Positions 21,140-29,885 of a stretch of 64,000 bases of DNA are shown in pieces. The translations under genes and the position numbers were made by a program. The notes beneath the pieces were generated by a model. The model was given only the letters and a program-made list of their open reading frames with translations, was not told the DNA's origin and did no database searches. This stretch comes from CAWAYH01 sp963786195 (GTDB lineage Bacteria; Acidobacteriota; Vicinamibacteria; Vicinamibacterales; 2-12-FULL-66-21), in NCBI GenBank assembly GCA_963786195.1, contig CAWAYH010000004.1, positions 434,001-498,000 of the forward strand. Reading direction: 5' to 3'. Position 1 is the first letter of the stretch; each line of letters starts with the position of its first letter.

Positions 21140-23992
21140 TCACTGAATCCGAACGCGCTCAGCCCGATCGGTCTGTTCCGTGCTGTCCGCGGAGCCGGAT
21201 TGACGCGACTTCGCGACGCCGGCCAGCGTGACGGGCCGTCCGGCGAACGCCTGGTTGATCAGCGCCTGCTGATTCATGGCATGGCGCGCGGCCGATCCCT
21301 CGGCCGGGCTCGCGCTGCGAGGTCGCGCGACGCGGCGCACCGTCCGGCCGCCCGCCACTTCCTGCAGGTGAGGCCGCACGAAATCCCACGCGCCCATGTT
21401 TTCCGGCTCTTCCTGCACCCAGACGACTTCGCCCGCGTCAGGAAACTGGTCGATCGTCGCCCGCAGATCGCGCATCGGCAGCGGATACAACTGTTCCAGC
21501 CGGCAGATCGCCACATCCGGACGTGACGCCCGCGCTTCTGCCGACATCAGATCGACGTACATCTTGCCGCTGCAGAGCAGCACGCGATGAATCTCCGCGG
21601 CCCGCGACTCTGCCTCGGGATCGCCGATCACCATCCGGAAACGTCCCTCGGCCAGCTCGCGCGGCGAAGAGGCGACCATCGGATGTCGCAGCAGACTCTT
21701 CGGTGTGAGCACGACGAGCGGCAGCGGATCCACCACCAGCAGCGCGGCCTGACGGCGAAGCAGGTGGAAGTACTGCGCCGCCGTCGTGCAGTTGGCGACG
21801 CGCATGTTGATGTCCGCCGCCATCTGCAGGAAGCGCTCGGGCCTCGCGCTGGCGTGGTCCGGGCCCTGCCCTTCGTGCGCGTGCGGGAGCAGCAGCACGA
21901 GCGACGGTCGCAGGCCCCACTTGCCTCGCGCCGACACGAGGAACTCGTCGATGACGACCTGCGCACCGTTGATGAAGTCCCCGTACTGCGCCTCCCAGAT
22001 CACGAGGCGGGACGGCTCCTGAATGTTGTAGCCGTACTCGAACGCCACGACGGCGTTTTCCGTGAGCGGACTGTTGTGAATCTCGAACGCCGCGCGCGAC
22101 TGCGGGATCGTCTGCAGCGGCACGTGCATGGCTCCGCTCTTCACGTCGTGGAAAACGGCATGGCGGTGGCTGAACGTGCCGCGCTCGACGTCCTCGCCCG
22201 TCAGCCGGATGCTGACGCCGTCGCTCAGAATCGACGCCATCGCCAGCTCCTCCGCGGTGGCCCAGTCGACGGTGCGTTCGTCCACCGCGTCGAGCACGTG
22301 GCCGCGCTTCTCCCGCACGCGCTCGAGCTTGCGATGCATCTCGAAGCCGGGCGGCAGCGTCAGCAGTGATGCGTTCAGCTCGCGCAGCCGATCGAGCGGC
22401 ACGGTCGTGTTGGCCTTCGAGGCGGCGCCCGGCGGGGGCGTCTCGGGCTGGGGCTCGACGAGATCCTGCTCGGGTCGCAGCGCGTCGTATGCCGCCTGAA
22501 CCTCGCCGAACCGTCGACGCACGAGCTCGTCGGCCGCTTCCTGCTGAATGGTGCCGCGCCCGATGAGCGTCCGCGACCAGATGTCGCGCACGGTCGGATG
22601 CTCGGCGATCTTCTGATACATCAGCGGCTGTGTGAACGCCGGCTCGTCGCCCTCGTTGTGGCCGTACCGGCGATAGCCGATGAGATCGATCAGGAAGTCG
22701 CGCTGGAATCGCGCGCGGTACGCGCACGCGAGCCGGGCCGCTTCGACGCACGCTTCGGGATCGTCCGCGTTGACGTGGACGATCGGGATCTTGAACCCGC
22801 GCGCGAGGCCGCTCGCGTACGACGTGCTGTATTCGTCCTCCGCGCTCGTCGTGAAACCCAGCTGGTTGTTGACGATGATGTGGATCGTCCCGCCGGTCGA
22901 GTAGCCCGGCAGCCGGCTCAGGTTGAGTGTCTCGGCCACGACGCCCTGGCCGGGGAACGCCGCGTCGCCGTGGATCAGGATTGGCGCGCTCCGCGCCGGA
23001 TCGAATCGGGATGCGCCCGGGCCGTCGACGCTCGTGCCGGCCGCGCGCGCCATGCCCTCGACCACCGGATCGATCGCCTCCAGGTGGCTCGGGTTCGGCG
23101 GCATGGAGATCACGAGATCCATCGCCGCGCCGCCCGCGATCGCGCGATGCGCGCCGGCGTGATACTTGACGTCGCCGGTCCACGCCATGTCCTCACGGAA
23201 GCTCCGCGACGACACGGGATCCTTGAACTCGGCGAGAATCTGCGCGTAGGGCTTGTTCAGCACGTGCGCCATGACGTTCAGGCGTCCGCGGTGCGCCATG
23301 CCGATCAGGATGTTCCGGATGCCGGCTTCCGCCGCCTCGCCGATGACCTCGTCGAGAATCGGCACGAGCATGTCGAGCCCCTCGATCGAGAAGCGCGTCT
23401 TGCCGGGGAACGTCCGGTGCAGGAAGCGTTCGAAGGACTCGACCTGCGTCAGCCGATCGAGCAGCGCGACGGGATCGATCGGATCGGCCGGCGCGCGGAA
23501 CCGTCCGAGCTCGGCGGCCTGGCGCAGCCACTCGCGCTCTTCCGGCACGAACACGTGCGCGTAGTCGTAGCCCGTCGTCGAACAGTAGATCCTGCGAAGC
23601 GTGTCGATCGCTTCGAAGGCATTTGCCGCGCCCTCGCTTGCAGGGCCGGCGACGAGCGCGGCGGGCAGGCTCCTGAGATCCGCCTCGGTGACGCCATGCG
23701 TGGCCGGCAGCAGCGACGGATCCCCGACGGGCCGGCCGCCGAGCGGATCGAGCTGCGCGTCCAGGTGCCCGTACCGCCGAATCGACTCCGCGAGGGTGAC
23801 CGCGCCGACGACCTTCGCGACCGCAGGCGCGTCCGCCGCTACCGCGGCGTCCTGATCGTCGGCCGGCGGCGTCCACGTCTCGAAGAGCGCGCGGGCGTCC
23901 GCATCGACCGACGCCGGATCGCGCCTGAACTTCTCGTACTGCTCCAGTACGAAGCCGCGGTTGAGCGCGGCATACTCCTGCCAGCCCGACAT
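21140..23992 (-). CDS. sucA: 2-oxoglutarate dehydrogenase E1 component
   Basis: Thiamine-diphosphate-dependent decarboxylase of the TCA cycle. The 950 residues cover the whole family: N-terminal E2-binding helix (GFVLEQYEKFRRDP), GMAHRGRLNVMAHV, the thiamine-phosphate site HGDAAFPGQGVV, NNQLGFTTS, YRRYGHNEGDEP, FEYGYNIQEP and EGQGPDHASARPERFLQ. The gene is intact, without frameshift. The last ~20 residues (from SADSTEQTD) are encoded by sequence resembling the intergenic repeat CCGTGTTGTCCGCGG and are unlikely to be functional. Its upstream region is the unusual GTGCAC-rich tract. Confidence 0.95.
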   Translation of the reverse strand: MSGWQEYAALNRGFVLEQYEKFRRDPASVDADARALFETWTPPADDQDAAVAADAPAVAKVVGAVTLAESIRRYGHLDAQLDPLGGRPVGDPSLLPATHGVTEADLRSLPAALVAGPASEGAANAFEAIDTLRRIYCSTTGYDYAHVFVPEEREWLRQAAELGRFRAPADPIDPVALLDRLTQVESFERFLHRTFPGKTRFSIEGLDMLVPILDEVIGEAAEAGIRNILIGMAHRGRLNVMAHVLNKPYAQILAEFKDPVSSRSFREDMAWTGDVKYHAGAHRAIAGGAAMDLVISMPPNPSHLEAIDPVVEGMARAAGTSVDGPGASRFDPARSAPILIHGDAAFPGQGVVAETLNLSRLPGYSTGGTIHIIVNNQLGFTTSAEDEYSTSYASGLARGFKIPIVHVNADDPEACVEAARLACAYRARFQRDFLIDLIGYRRYGHNEGDEPAFTQPLMYQKIAEHPTVRDIWSRTLIGRGTIQQEAADELVRRRFGEVQAAYDALRPEQDLVEPQPETPPPGAASKANTTVPLDRLRELNASLLTLPPGFEMHRKLERVREKRGHVLDAVDERTVDWATAEELAMASILSDGVSIRLTGEDVERGTFSHRHAVFHDVKSGAMHVPLQTIPQSRAAFEIHNSPLTENAVVAFEYGYNIQEPSRLVIWEAQYGDFINGAQVVIDEFLVSARGKWGLRPSLVLLLPHAHEGQGPDHASARPERFLQMAADINMRVANCTTAAQYFHLLRRQAALLVVDPLPLVVLTPKSLLRHPMVASSPRELAEGRFRMVIGDPEAESRAAEIHRVLLCSGKMYVDLMSAEARASRPDVAICRLEQLYPLPMRDLRATIDQFPDAGEVVWVQEEPENMGAWDFVRPHLQEVAGGRTVRRVARPRSASPAEGSAARHAMNQQALINQAFAGRPVTLAGVAKSRQSGSADSTEQTDRAERVRIQ

Positions 23993-24012
23993 GATTCCTA
24001 TAATCCTAACTC

Positions 24013-24238
24013 AGGCAGGCCGGGTGAGCGTGAACGGTGCACGGTGCAACCGTGCAGGGTGCTCGGTGCGGTGCTGTGCAGGTGCGGCGATCGTGAGCGG
24101 TGCGCTGCAGGTGCTCGGCCGAGTGCAGTGCTGTGCATGTGCTGGCTGACCCAGGTGCACCCGTACCGTTCACGTGCATCCTGCACGTGCACAGCACCGC
24201 ACGTGCACGGTGCACGGTGCACCCTGCACCGCTCACAT
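24013..24238. repeat. GTGCAC-rich irregular repeat tract
   Basis: About 225 bases made almost entirely of variants of GGTGCACGGTGCA, GTGCAGGTGC and CACGTGCA, with no reading frame. Because GTGCAC is its own complement the tract can pair with itself in many registers: the left half (GTGAGCGTGAACGGTGCAC) is complementary in style to the right half (GGTGCACCCTGCACCGCTCAC). It separates the stop of the ADOP gene from the start of sucA, so it must contain or lie beside the sucA promoter. Confidence 0.7.
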
Positions 24239-26923
24239 TCACTCGTACCGGAGCGCCTCAATCGGATCGACGCGGCTCGCGCGGGCAGCGGGCGCCCAGG
24301 CCGCGAGCAGCGCGACACCTCCGAGAACGAGCGCGACCAGCGCGATGGTGACCGGGTCTGCGGCACGCACGCCGAACAACAGGCCCTCGAGCGCACGCCC
24401 GGCGATGACGAGCACGACGATGCCGATGGCGAGGCCGGCGAGCGAGAGTTTCACGACCTGGGCCAGCACGAGCCACATCACCTGCCAGCGGCTGGCGCCG
24501 ACGGCCATCCGGATGCCCACTTCCTGCGTCCGCGCGCTCACCGAATACGACATCACGCCGTAGATGCCGATTGCAGCCAGCAGCAGGGCGACACCTGCAA
24601 AGATGCTGAGCAGCACGGACGAAATGCGCTGCTGAAACGAAGACGTGGCCACCGCTTCGTCCAGAGTCTGGATGGCGTAGATCGGTTGTTCGGCATCCAG
24701 CGACACGACGGCCTGCCGCACCGATGGCAACGCGGCGGCGGGACTGCCATCCGTTCGCACGAGCACGAAGAGCTGGTTCCACGCGGTCTGCTGGCGCACC
24801 GGAACATAGATCTCCGGCCGCACCGGCCGTGTGATGCCGTTGTTGCTGAAGTCAGCGGCGACCCCCACGATCGTCGCCCACGGCCGCGGCCGGTCGGGAC
24901 TCCCGATGGTCAGCCGCTGTCCGAGAGGATCGCGGCCCGACAGATACCGGCTCGCGAAAGCCTGGTTGATCATCACCACTGGCGGCGCGTCAAGACGGTC
25001 GGCGGTGCTGAAGAGCCGTCCGGCGCGCAGCGGCACGCGAAGCGTTTCGAAATAGCTCGGGGTCGCAACCGTGATCAGCGCTGTCGGAAGCGTCGAGCCC
25101 TGCTGCTGTCCCTGCTCGAGCTTGAACTGCGTGTCGAACGCGCCAGACGGAGGGAACTGCGATGAGGCCGACACGGCGCGGACGCCCGGCAGCGCGGCGA
25201 TCCGATCAGAGAGGCTCTCGAAGAACGCGCCCGCCGCTTCACCCGGATACCGCTCCCTCGGCAGCGTCAGCCTCATCGTCAGCACGCCGTGCGAGTCGAA
25301 GCCACGATCGATGCGCTGGATGTTCAGAAAACTTCTGACGAGCAGCCCCGCGCCGAGCAGAAGCACGACCGAGAGGCCGATCTCGGCGACGATGAGCACG
25401 TGGCGGACCATTCGCCCGGCGTGGGCTCCGCCCGTGCGTCCGTCCGCCTTCAGTGATTCATGGGGATCGGTTCGCGTGGCCTGAAGCGCCGGGAGCACTC
25501 CGACGAGCAGGCCTGCCGCGACTGCGAGGACGAGACTCCACATGAGAACGCGCGAGTTCAGTCCGGCCTCGAGGCCCAGCATCTGAAACTGGCCGGGAAT
25601 CAGCGCGCCCGCGAACTTCAGGCCGTACCACGCGATCAGCAGGCCGACAGCGGCGCCGGCGCACGCGAACAGCAGGCTCTCCGTGAGCAGAAGCCGCGCG
25701 AGTCGCCACCGTGCCGCGCCGAGTGCCAGGCGGACCGCCAGCTCGCGTTGCCGCGACGTCGAGCGCGCGAGGAAGAGGCTCGTCAGGTTCGCGCACGCGA
25801 TCAGCAGGACGAGCGCCACGGCCCCGAGCAGGATGAACGCGGCGGGTCTGACGTCCTGCAGGAGCGCGGCGGCCCAGGGCGTCGCGGTCAGGCGCCAGTT
25901 CTCGTACTCCGCGAACCTTCCTTTTTCGGCCAGCTCGACGCGGCCCGCGATCGTGTTCAGCTCGGCGTTTGCCTGCTCGAGCGTCGCGCCGGGCGCCAGC
26001 CGCGCGAGAATGTTGAACTGCCGGACGTTGCGCGGCATCCTCGCCGGATCGCCTCCCCACGGGATCCAGAGATCCGTCCCGATGAGCACCAGTCCAGGCG
26101 GCATGACGCCGACAATGGACGCCGCCTCGCCGCTGATCCGGATGGCCCGGTTCAGCACCCCGGGGTCCCCGCCGAAGCGGCTCTGCCACAGGCGATAGCT
26201 GATGATCGCGGCACGCGCGCCGTTGGGTCCCAGCTCCTCCGCGGTGAAGCCGCGACCGAGCGCCGGCCTCATGCCCATCACGGGAAACAGATCGTCCAGC
26301 AGCAGCGCCGTGAACACCCGCTCCGGCACGTCACCGCCCGAGATGTTGCGGTTCCCCAGGTCGAACGATCCGATGTGCGCGAAGCTCCGGACCGCGCGGA
26401 TGTCCTGGTACTCGGCTGGCGACAGCGCTTCCACGTAGGACGTGTCCGAGGACAGCTTCGGGAACGTGACGCCCACGGCGACGAGCCGATCGGGATCGGG
26501 ATACGGGAATGGATGAAAGACGAGGCCGTCGATGAGGCCGTAGATCAGGCTGTTGCCGCCGATCGCCAGCGCAAGCGAGAGCACCGCGACGGCGGTGAAA
26601 CCTGGACGTCGGACGAACTGCCTGAGGGCGTGACGAAGATCCTGCAGGAATGTATCCATCTGAGTCCTCTTTGGCGGTGGAGGCAGGTGTGGTGTGTCGG
26701 CACCGGATCGCAGAATCCGGACGACCTGAATCTGCCGCGCGCGCTGTCGCCCGGCGGTCGTCGCGAGATCGTGCGCGAGGTATCCGAAGAACCGCAGGCG
26801 TCCGATGATGCCGCGATGGTGGAGGTGCTGACGTTCCTCGGCGATGGCCGCGAGGATTTCGGGCCCGTACCGCTGGCGGAACGCCGAGGGATACAGGAAG
26901 AGCGCGAAGCGCAGCAGTCGCAT
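24239..26923 (-). CDS. ADOP-family duplicated MacB/FtsX-like permease
   Basis: A very large (about 894 residues) inner-membrane protein with a short N-terminal helical segment (MRLLRFALFLYPSAFRQRYG), then two MacB-periplasmic-core plus FtsX modules. The first begins at LRHALRQFVRRPGFTAVAVLSLALAIGGN and its FtsX part is near RELAVRLALGAARWRL; the second ends with RTQEVGIRMAVGASRWQVM and DPIEALRYE. There is no ATPase domain, as expected for acidobacterial duplicated orphan permeases. Role: probably export or mechanotransmission in the envelope; substrate unknown. The ATG at 26923 overlaps the PadR stop (TGATG), so translation is coupled; I prefer it to an upstream start inside padR. Confidence 0.85.
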   Translation of the reverse strand: MRLLRFALFLYPSAFRQRYGPEILAAIAEERQHLHHRGIIGRLRFFGYLAHDLATTAGRQRARQIQVVRILRSGADTPHLPPPPKRTQMDTFLQDLRHALRQFVRRPGFTAVAVLSLALAIGGNSLIYGLIDGLVFHPFPYPDPDRLVAVGVTFPKLSSDTSYVEALSPAEYQDIRAVRSFAHIGSFDLGNRNISGGDVPERVFTALLLDDLFPVMGMRPALGRGFTAEELGPNGARAAIISYRLWQSRFGGDPGVLNRAIRISGEAASIVGVMPPGLVLIGTDLWIPWGGDPARMPRNVRQFNILARLAPGATLEQANAELNTIAGRVELAEKGRFAEYENWRLTATPWAAALLQDVRPAAFILLGAVALVLLIACANLTSLFLARSTSRQRELAVRLALGAARWRLARLLLTESLLFACAGAAVGLLIAWYGLKFAGALIPGQFQMLGLEAGLNSRVLMWSLVLAVAAGLLVGVLPALQATRTDPHESLKADGRTGGAHAGRMVRHVLIVAEIGLSVVLLLGAGLLVRSFLNIQRIDRGFDSHGVLTMRLTLPRERYPGEAAGAFFESLSDRIAALPGVRAVSASSQFPPSGAFDTQFKLEQGQQQGSTLPTALITVATPSYFETLRVPLRAGRLFSTADRLDAPPVVMINQAFASRYLSGRDPLGQRLTIGSPDRPRPWATIVGVAADFSNNGITRPVRPEIYVPVRQQTAWNQLFVLVRTDGSPAAALPSVRQAVVSLDAEQPIYAIQTLDEAVATSSFQQRISSVLLSIFAGVALLLAAIGIYGVMSYSVSARTQEVGIRMAVGASRWQVMWLVLAQVVKLSLAGLAIGIVVLVIAGRALEGLLFGVRAADPVTIALVALVLGGVALLAAWAPAARASRVDPIEALRYE

Positions 26924-27276
26924 CACGCCAGCCCTTTCCCGAGGCGCGGGTTGGCGCGGGCAACGTCGACGAGCTGACCGAGCCGGCGGAGTTCTTCCCG
27001 AAGCGAGGTCCAGCCCCAATCCGTCAGCCCGTAGTAGCGGCGTTGCGCTTCCTGCCCGTTTGCGGGCTCTGCACTGACGTCAGGGGGTGTTTCCTCGATC
27101 AGCCCGGCGTCCTCGAGGCGCTGAATCGCCTCGTACAACGTCCCGGGGCCCAGCCTGATAGCGCCCTCGGTGCGGCGCGCAACCTCCTGTTTGATGGCGT
27201 AGCCGTGCCTCGCCCCGTCTGCCAGGACGAGCAGGATATGGAGCACCGGAAGCGACAGGGGCTTGTGGCGGCTCAA
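26923..27276 (-). CDS. PadR-family transcriptional regulator
   Basis: A 117-residue winged-helix protein with the PadR signature: LPVLHILLVLADGARHGYAIKQEV, LGPGTLYEAIQRLEDAGLIEE and RRYYGLTDWG. It lacks the long C-terminal dimerisation helices of large PadR proteins, so it belongs to the small class. It starts at a TTG at 27276 directly beside a perfect palindrome that is probably its own operator. It overlaps the ADOP gene (TGATG) and most likely represses the two-gene operon. The inducing signal is unknown. Confidence 0.9.
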   Translation of the reverse strand: MSRHKPLSLPVLHILLVLADGARHGYAIKQEVARRTEGAIRLGPGTLYEAIQRLEDAGLIEETPPDVSAEPANGQEAQRRYYGLTDWGWTSLREELRRLGQLVDVARANPRLGKGLA

Positions 27277-27277
27277 T

Positions 27278-27298
27278 ACGTATCGTTAGACGATACGT
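27278..27298. promoter_or_regulatory. Palindromic PadR operator
   Basis: ACGTATCG-TTAGA-CGATACGT, two perfect eight-base arms round a five-base spacer, ends one base before the PadR start codon. Arm sequence and position fit a PadR autorepression site that blocks transcription or translation start of the PadR-ADOP operon. No second copy was noticed upstream of the other ADOP gene. Confidence 0.6.
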
Positions 27299-27328
27299 CA
27301 ACGTGCGGGGTTTACAGCCAGGGAAATT

Positions 27329-27369
27329 CGGGGACACTCAAACGTGACTGTCACGTTTGAGTGTCCCCG
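27329..27369. terminator. Nineteen-bp perfect hairpin with an extra half-site
   Basis: The arms 27329-27347 and 27351-27369 pair perfectly round a CTG loop (outer sequence CGGGGACACTC...GAGTGTCCCCG). A further partial copy of the right arm (GGTTTGAGTGTCCCCG) lies at 27376-27391, touching the stop of the DUF6265 gene. It lies just downstream of that gene, so it could work as its terminator although a T-run is missing. GGGGACACTC palindromes are also known as dispersed repeats. Confidence 0.5.
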
Positions 27370-27392
27370 AAGCACGGTTTGAGTGTCCCCGT

Positions 27393-28334
27393 CTACTCCT
27401 GGCGCTTGAAGACGAACGTCTGGGCGCGCTGCTTGCCGTCGCCGACGACGGCCTCGAGCGACCCGTCCGGGCGCTTCGCGTACCGGATCATCTTGGGAGA
27501 GTCGTGCGCGGGGTTCTCGAAGGTAGCGCTGTCGGCGTCGATTTTCGTCAGCTTGAAGTCCGTCGCCGGCTGACGTCCGTTGGGCATGGCCTGATACACC
27601 AGCCCACCCTCGCGCTCGACGATACAGAGGAACTCGAATGCACTCATGACCCCGCCGCGAATCGTGCGCGACATCGCGAGCATCGACCCGCCAGCTGACG
27701 GCGTCCACCGCTCTTCGAACGTGTTGGACCCGGTCGTGCCTATCCAGGTCCCCGCGATCCACGACACTTGCGCGATGGTCGATTTGACGGCAGCCGTCTC
27801 CACGGCGGCGCTGGTCTCCGCAGGAGCCGCTCCCGTCCGCTTGTAACTCGTCGTCAGCGTCCGCGGCGGCTGCCCCGAGGGCCTGACGGTGGTCTCGACG
27901 ACCATCGTGTCGGGCAACTGGAGCTTGAGCACGCGCTTGAGGTCGGACTTGATGGTGTCGCCCCCACCGGGCGGAACGATGCCGACCATGGACATGCCAA
28001 TCGCGCTGTCTTCCCAGGCCGCAGTCCAGATGTTGGCAGAGTCGGCCTCACAGAGGCGGCCGGGCCTTCGACTGCGCGATTCGCTGCCGTTGAGCGGGTG
28101 CGTGGTCGTCAGCGTGAAGTCTCCCACCGGGTACGTGATGGCGATCTGTTCCCCCGACTGTCGGAGGGTGAACTGAGCGCCAAAGGGCGGCGCCGTTGGG
28201 CGCGGCGCGCCGGCGGCAGGCGTCTCCTGGACGACCGCCCAGACCCCTGAAAAATCGGGCCGATTCTGAGCATGGGCGGCGGGGGCCACGAACAAACCCG
28301 CGATACCGGCGTAAATCACGACATTGGAACGCAT
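27393..28334 (-). CDS. Secreted protein with DUF6265 domain, 313 aa
   Basis: A clear signal peptide (IYAGIAGLFVAPAAHAQ) precedes a region of ~140 residues that begins PDFSGVWAV, as in other acidobacterial extracellular proteins, and carries many hydrophobic beta strands. The C-terminal ~130 residues (from VSWIAGTWIGTTG to the end, FVFKRQE) match the DUF6265 pattern: a lipocalin-like barrel with W-x-x-G-x-W, EERWTPSAGGSMLAMSR and FENPAHDSPKMIRY. Function unknown. It is divergent from the AraC regulator, so joint control is possible. Confidence 0.75.
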   Translation of the reverse strand: MRSNVVIYAGIAGLFVAPAAHAQNRPDFSGVWAVVQETPAAGAPRPTAPPFGAQFTLRQSGEQIAITYPVGDFTLTTTHPLNGSESRSRRPGRLCEADSANIWTAAWEDSAIGMSMVGIVPPGGGDTIKSDLKRVLKLQLPDTMVVETTVRPSGQPPRTLTTSYKRTGAAPAETSAAVETAAVKSTIAQVSWIAGTWIGTTGSNTFEERWTPSAGGSMLAMSRTIRGGVMSAFEFLCIVEREGGLVYQAMPNGRQPATDFKLTKIDADSATFENPAHDSPKMIRYAKRPDGSLEAVVGDGKQRAQTFVFKRQE

Positions 28335-28481
28335 ACTGGGCGACCTCGCTTGAACGTGTCAGACTATCGCCTCTTGGTCCCTTGATGCTTGAACAAAAGC
28401 GACCTCGATGTTAAATCACTCTCGTAGCTCGTAGTTCGTCGCTCGTAGTTCGGGATTGTCGATTGCGGATTGCTGATTGCT

Positions 28482-29294
28482 ATGGACTACAAGGAGCTTC
28501 AGCCGTCGGCGGCGCTGGCGCCGATGGTCGATCGCATCTGGACGCTGGAAGGACACGCCGCGGAGCTGGGCGAGGACGGCCAGCCTGTGCTGCCCGACGG
28601 CCATCCCGAGATCGTCCTTCACTTCGGCGATGCGTTCGAACGGCTCGACGCGGAAGGCAGGGCCGAGCGCCAGCCGTCCATTCTCTTTGCCGGTCAGCTC
28701 AACCGGCAGCTTCAACTCCGCGCGACCGGACGCGTCTCGGTGCTCGGCATCCGCCTCCGACCGTTCGGCGGTGCGAGCCTGCTCGGAATCCCTCAGCACG
28801 AGCTGGCGGGTCTCACAGTCGGCATCGATATGGTGTCCAGGTCGCTGAGCCGAACGCTGACGGACGTGTACGAATCAGCCGGGAGCCCGGACCAGGCGGT
28901 CGATCTCGTTCAGACGCGCCTCGCGCGCGCGCTCGATCCGACAGGCATCGACGCGCGCATCCAGTACGCGGTCGAAGCGATCGAGCGGAGCCACGGCGTG
29001 TTGTCGATGGATCATCTCGCTCGAACGACAGGACTCACGCGCCGGCATCTCGAGCGGCGGTTCCTGCAGATGGTCGGGATGACGCCAAAACGGCTGGCGC
29101 GGATCTCGCGCTTCCAGCGCGCGCTGCACCTGCTCGAGCGTTTCGACGCGCCCGGACGGGGCACGCACGCGGCGGCCGAATGCGGCTACGCCGATCAGGC
29201 GCACTTCATCCGTGACTTCCGCGATCTGGCGGGCTGCCCGCCCGGCGAGCACCTGCTGCGTCGAAGCGAGCTGACGGGGTTCTTCACGCGCTGA
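28482..29294 (+). CDS. AraC-family transcriptional regulator with DUF6597-type N-terminus
   Basis: The N-terminal sensor-like part (PSAALAPMVDRIWTLEG, LPDGHPEIVLHFGD, FAGQLNRQLQL) is of the DUF6597 type found in many AraC proteins. The C-terminal part has two helix-turn-helix motifs (MDHLARTTGLTRRHLERRF and THAAAECGYADQAHFIRDF) and the link GMTPKRLARISRFQRAL. The ATG at 28482 was chosen over a TTG four codons upstream. The leader (28425-28460) contains imperfect repeats of CTCGTAGTTCG. Target genes are unknown; the divergent DUF6265 gene is the nearest candidate. Confidence 0.85.
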   Translation: MDYKELQPSAALAPMVDRIWTLEGHAAELGEDGQPVLPDGHPEIVLHFGDAFERLDAEGRAERQPSILFAGQLNRQLQLRATGRVSVLGIRLRPFGGASLLGIPQHELAGLTVGIDMVSRSLSRTLTDVYESAGSPDQAVDLVQTRLARALDPTGIDARIQYAVEAIERSHGVLSMDHLARTTGLTRRHLERRFLQMVGMTPKRLARISRFQRALHLLERFDAPGRGTHAAAECGYADQAHFIRDFRDLAGCPPGEHLLRRSELTGFFTR

Positions 29295-29296
29295 GG

Positions 29297-29345
29297 TCCG
29301 GCTTTAGCCGAACAATTCAGCGTAGCGTCCGGCTTTAGCCGGACA
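29297..29345. repeat. Pair of GTCCGGCT palindromes
   Basis: Two copies, GTCCGGCTTTAGCCGAAC (about 29298-29315) and GTCCGGCTTTAGCCGGAC (29328-29345), stand in tandem between the convergent AraC and DUF1572 genes, with GCGTAGC between them. The second overlaps the stop region of the DUF1572 gene. They belong to the same palindrome family as 10447-10464 and may also act as a bidirectional terminator. Confidence 0.6.
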
Positions 29346-29849
29346 TCAGGGCTGCCGCCGCCGCGCAATGCTCAGCGTCTTCCACTTCTCCGAGCGGAAG
29401 TGTTTGGCGAGAAAGACAATCTGACCCACGTGATACGCATGGTGGGTCATCTGCCGATCGAGCGCGCGGATGACGGAATGCCGCTCGCCACGGATGAAGA
29501 CATCGCGCAGGAGGTCGTCCGGAGAGAGCGTATCCAGAGTCTCGAACAGACGACGCCAGCCGCTCTCCCAGTCGGCCATTATCGCCGCGCGATCGACGCG
29601 CGCGCCGGCCTCGAACTCACCGTCCCGGTTCCTGTCCGGCTTCTCTCCATCCGTCGTCAGAAAATCCGTGAAGCGCGACCGGAAGTTGCCGGCCATGTGC
29701 TTGATGATGACGGCCAGGCTGTTCGACTCCGCATCGAGCGTGGTCTGCAGCTCTTCGTCGCGAACCTGGGCCAGCGCGTCCTCGGCGAGCTTCTTCAGCT
29801 TCCGAAACTGGTCGCGAACGTCCTCGATGTAGGTCTCGCCGATCGACAT
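29346..29849 (-). CDS. DUF1572 (DinB superfamily) protein, 167 aa
   Basis: A four-helix DinB-like protein of the DUF1572 subgroup: VRDQFRKLKKLAEDAL, SLAVIIKHMAGNFRSRFTDF and a C-terminal DRQMTHHAYHVGQIVFLAKHF. The first His lies in KHMAGN and the other two in MTHHAYHVGQ, which gives the metal site. Substrate unknown. It lies 36 bases downstream of the stop of... the gene order on the minus strand places it after ADOP 2, but the repeat TCCGTGTTGTCCGTGTTATC sits upstream of it, so it may have its own promoter. Confidence 0.85.
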   Translation of the reverse strand: MSIGETYIEDVRDQFRKLKKLAEDALAQVRDEELQTTLDAESNSLAVIIKHMAGNFRSRFTDFLTTDGEKPDRNRDGEFEAGARVDRAAIMADWESGWRRLFETLDTLSPDDLLRDVFIRGERHSVIRALDRQMTHHAYHVGQIVFLAKHFRSEKWKTLSIARRRQP

Positions 29850-29885
29850 AAGGCTGGATCCGTGTTGTCCGTGTTATCCGCGGCC

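Noticed and set aside
24013..24238. CRISPR array
   Set aside because: The units are short, irregular and without spacers of constant length.
22598..25165. 855-residue plus-strand frame across sucA and ADOP
   Set aside because: It spans two real genes and the GTGCAC tract on the other strand and shows no motif.
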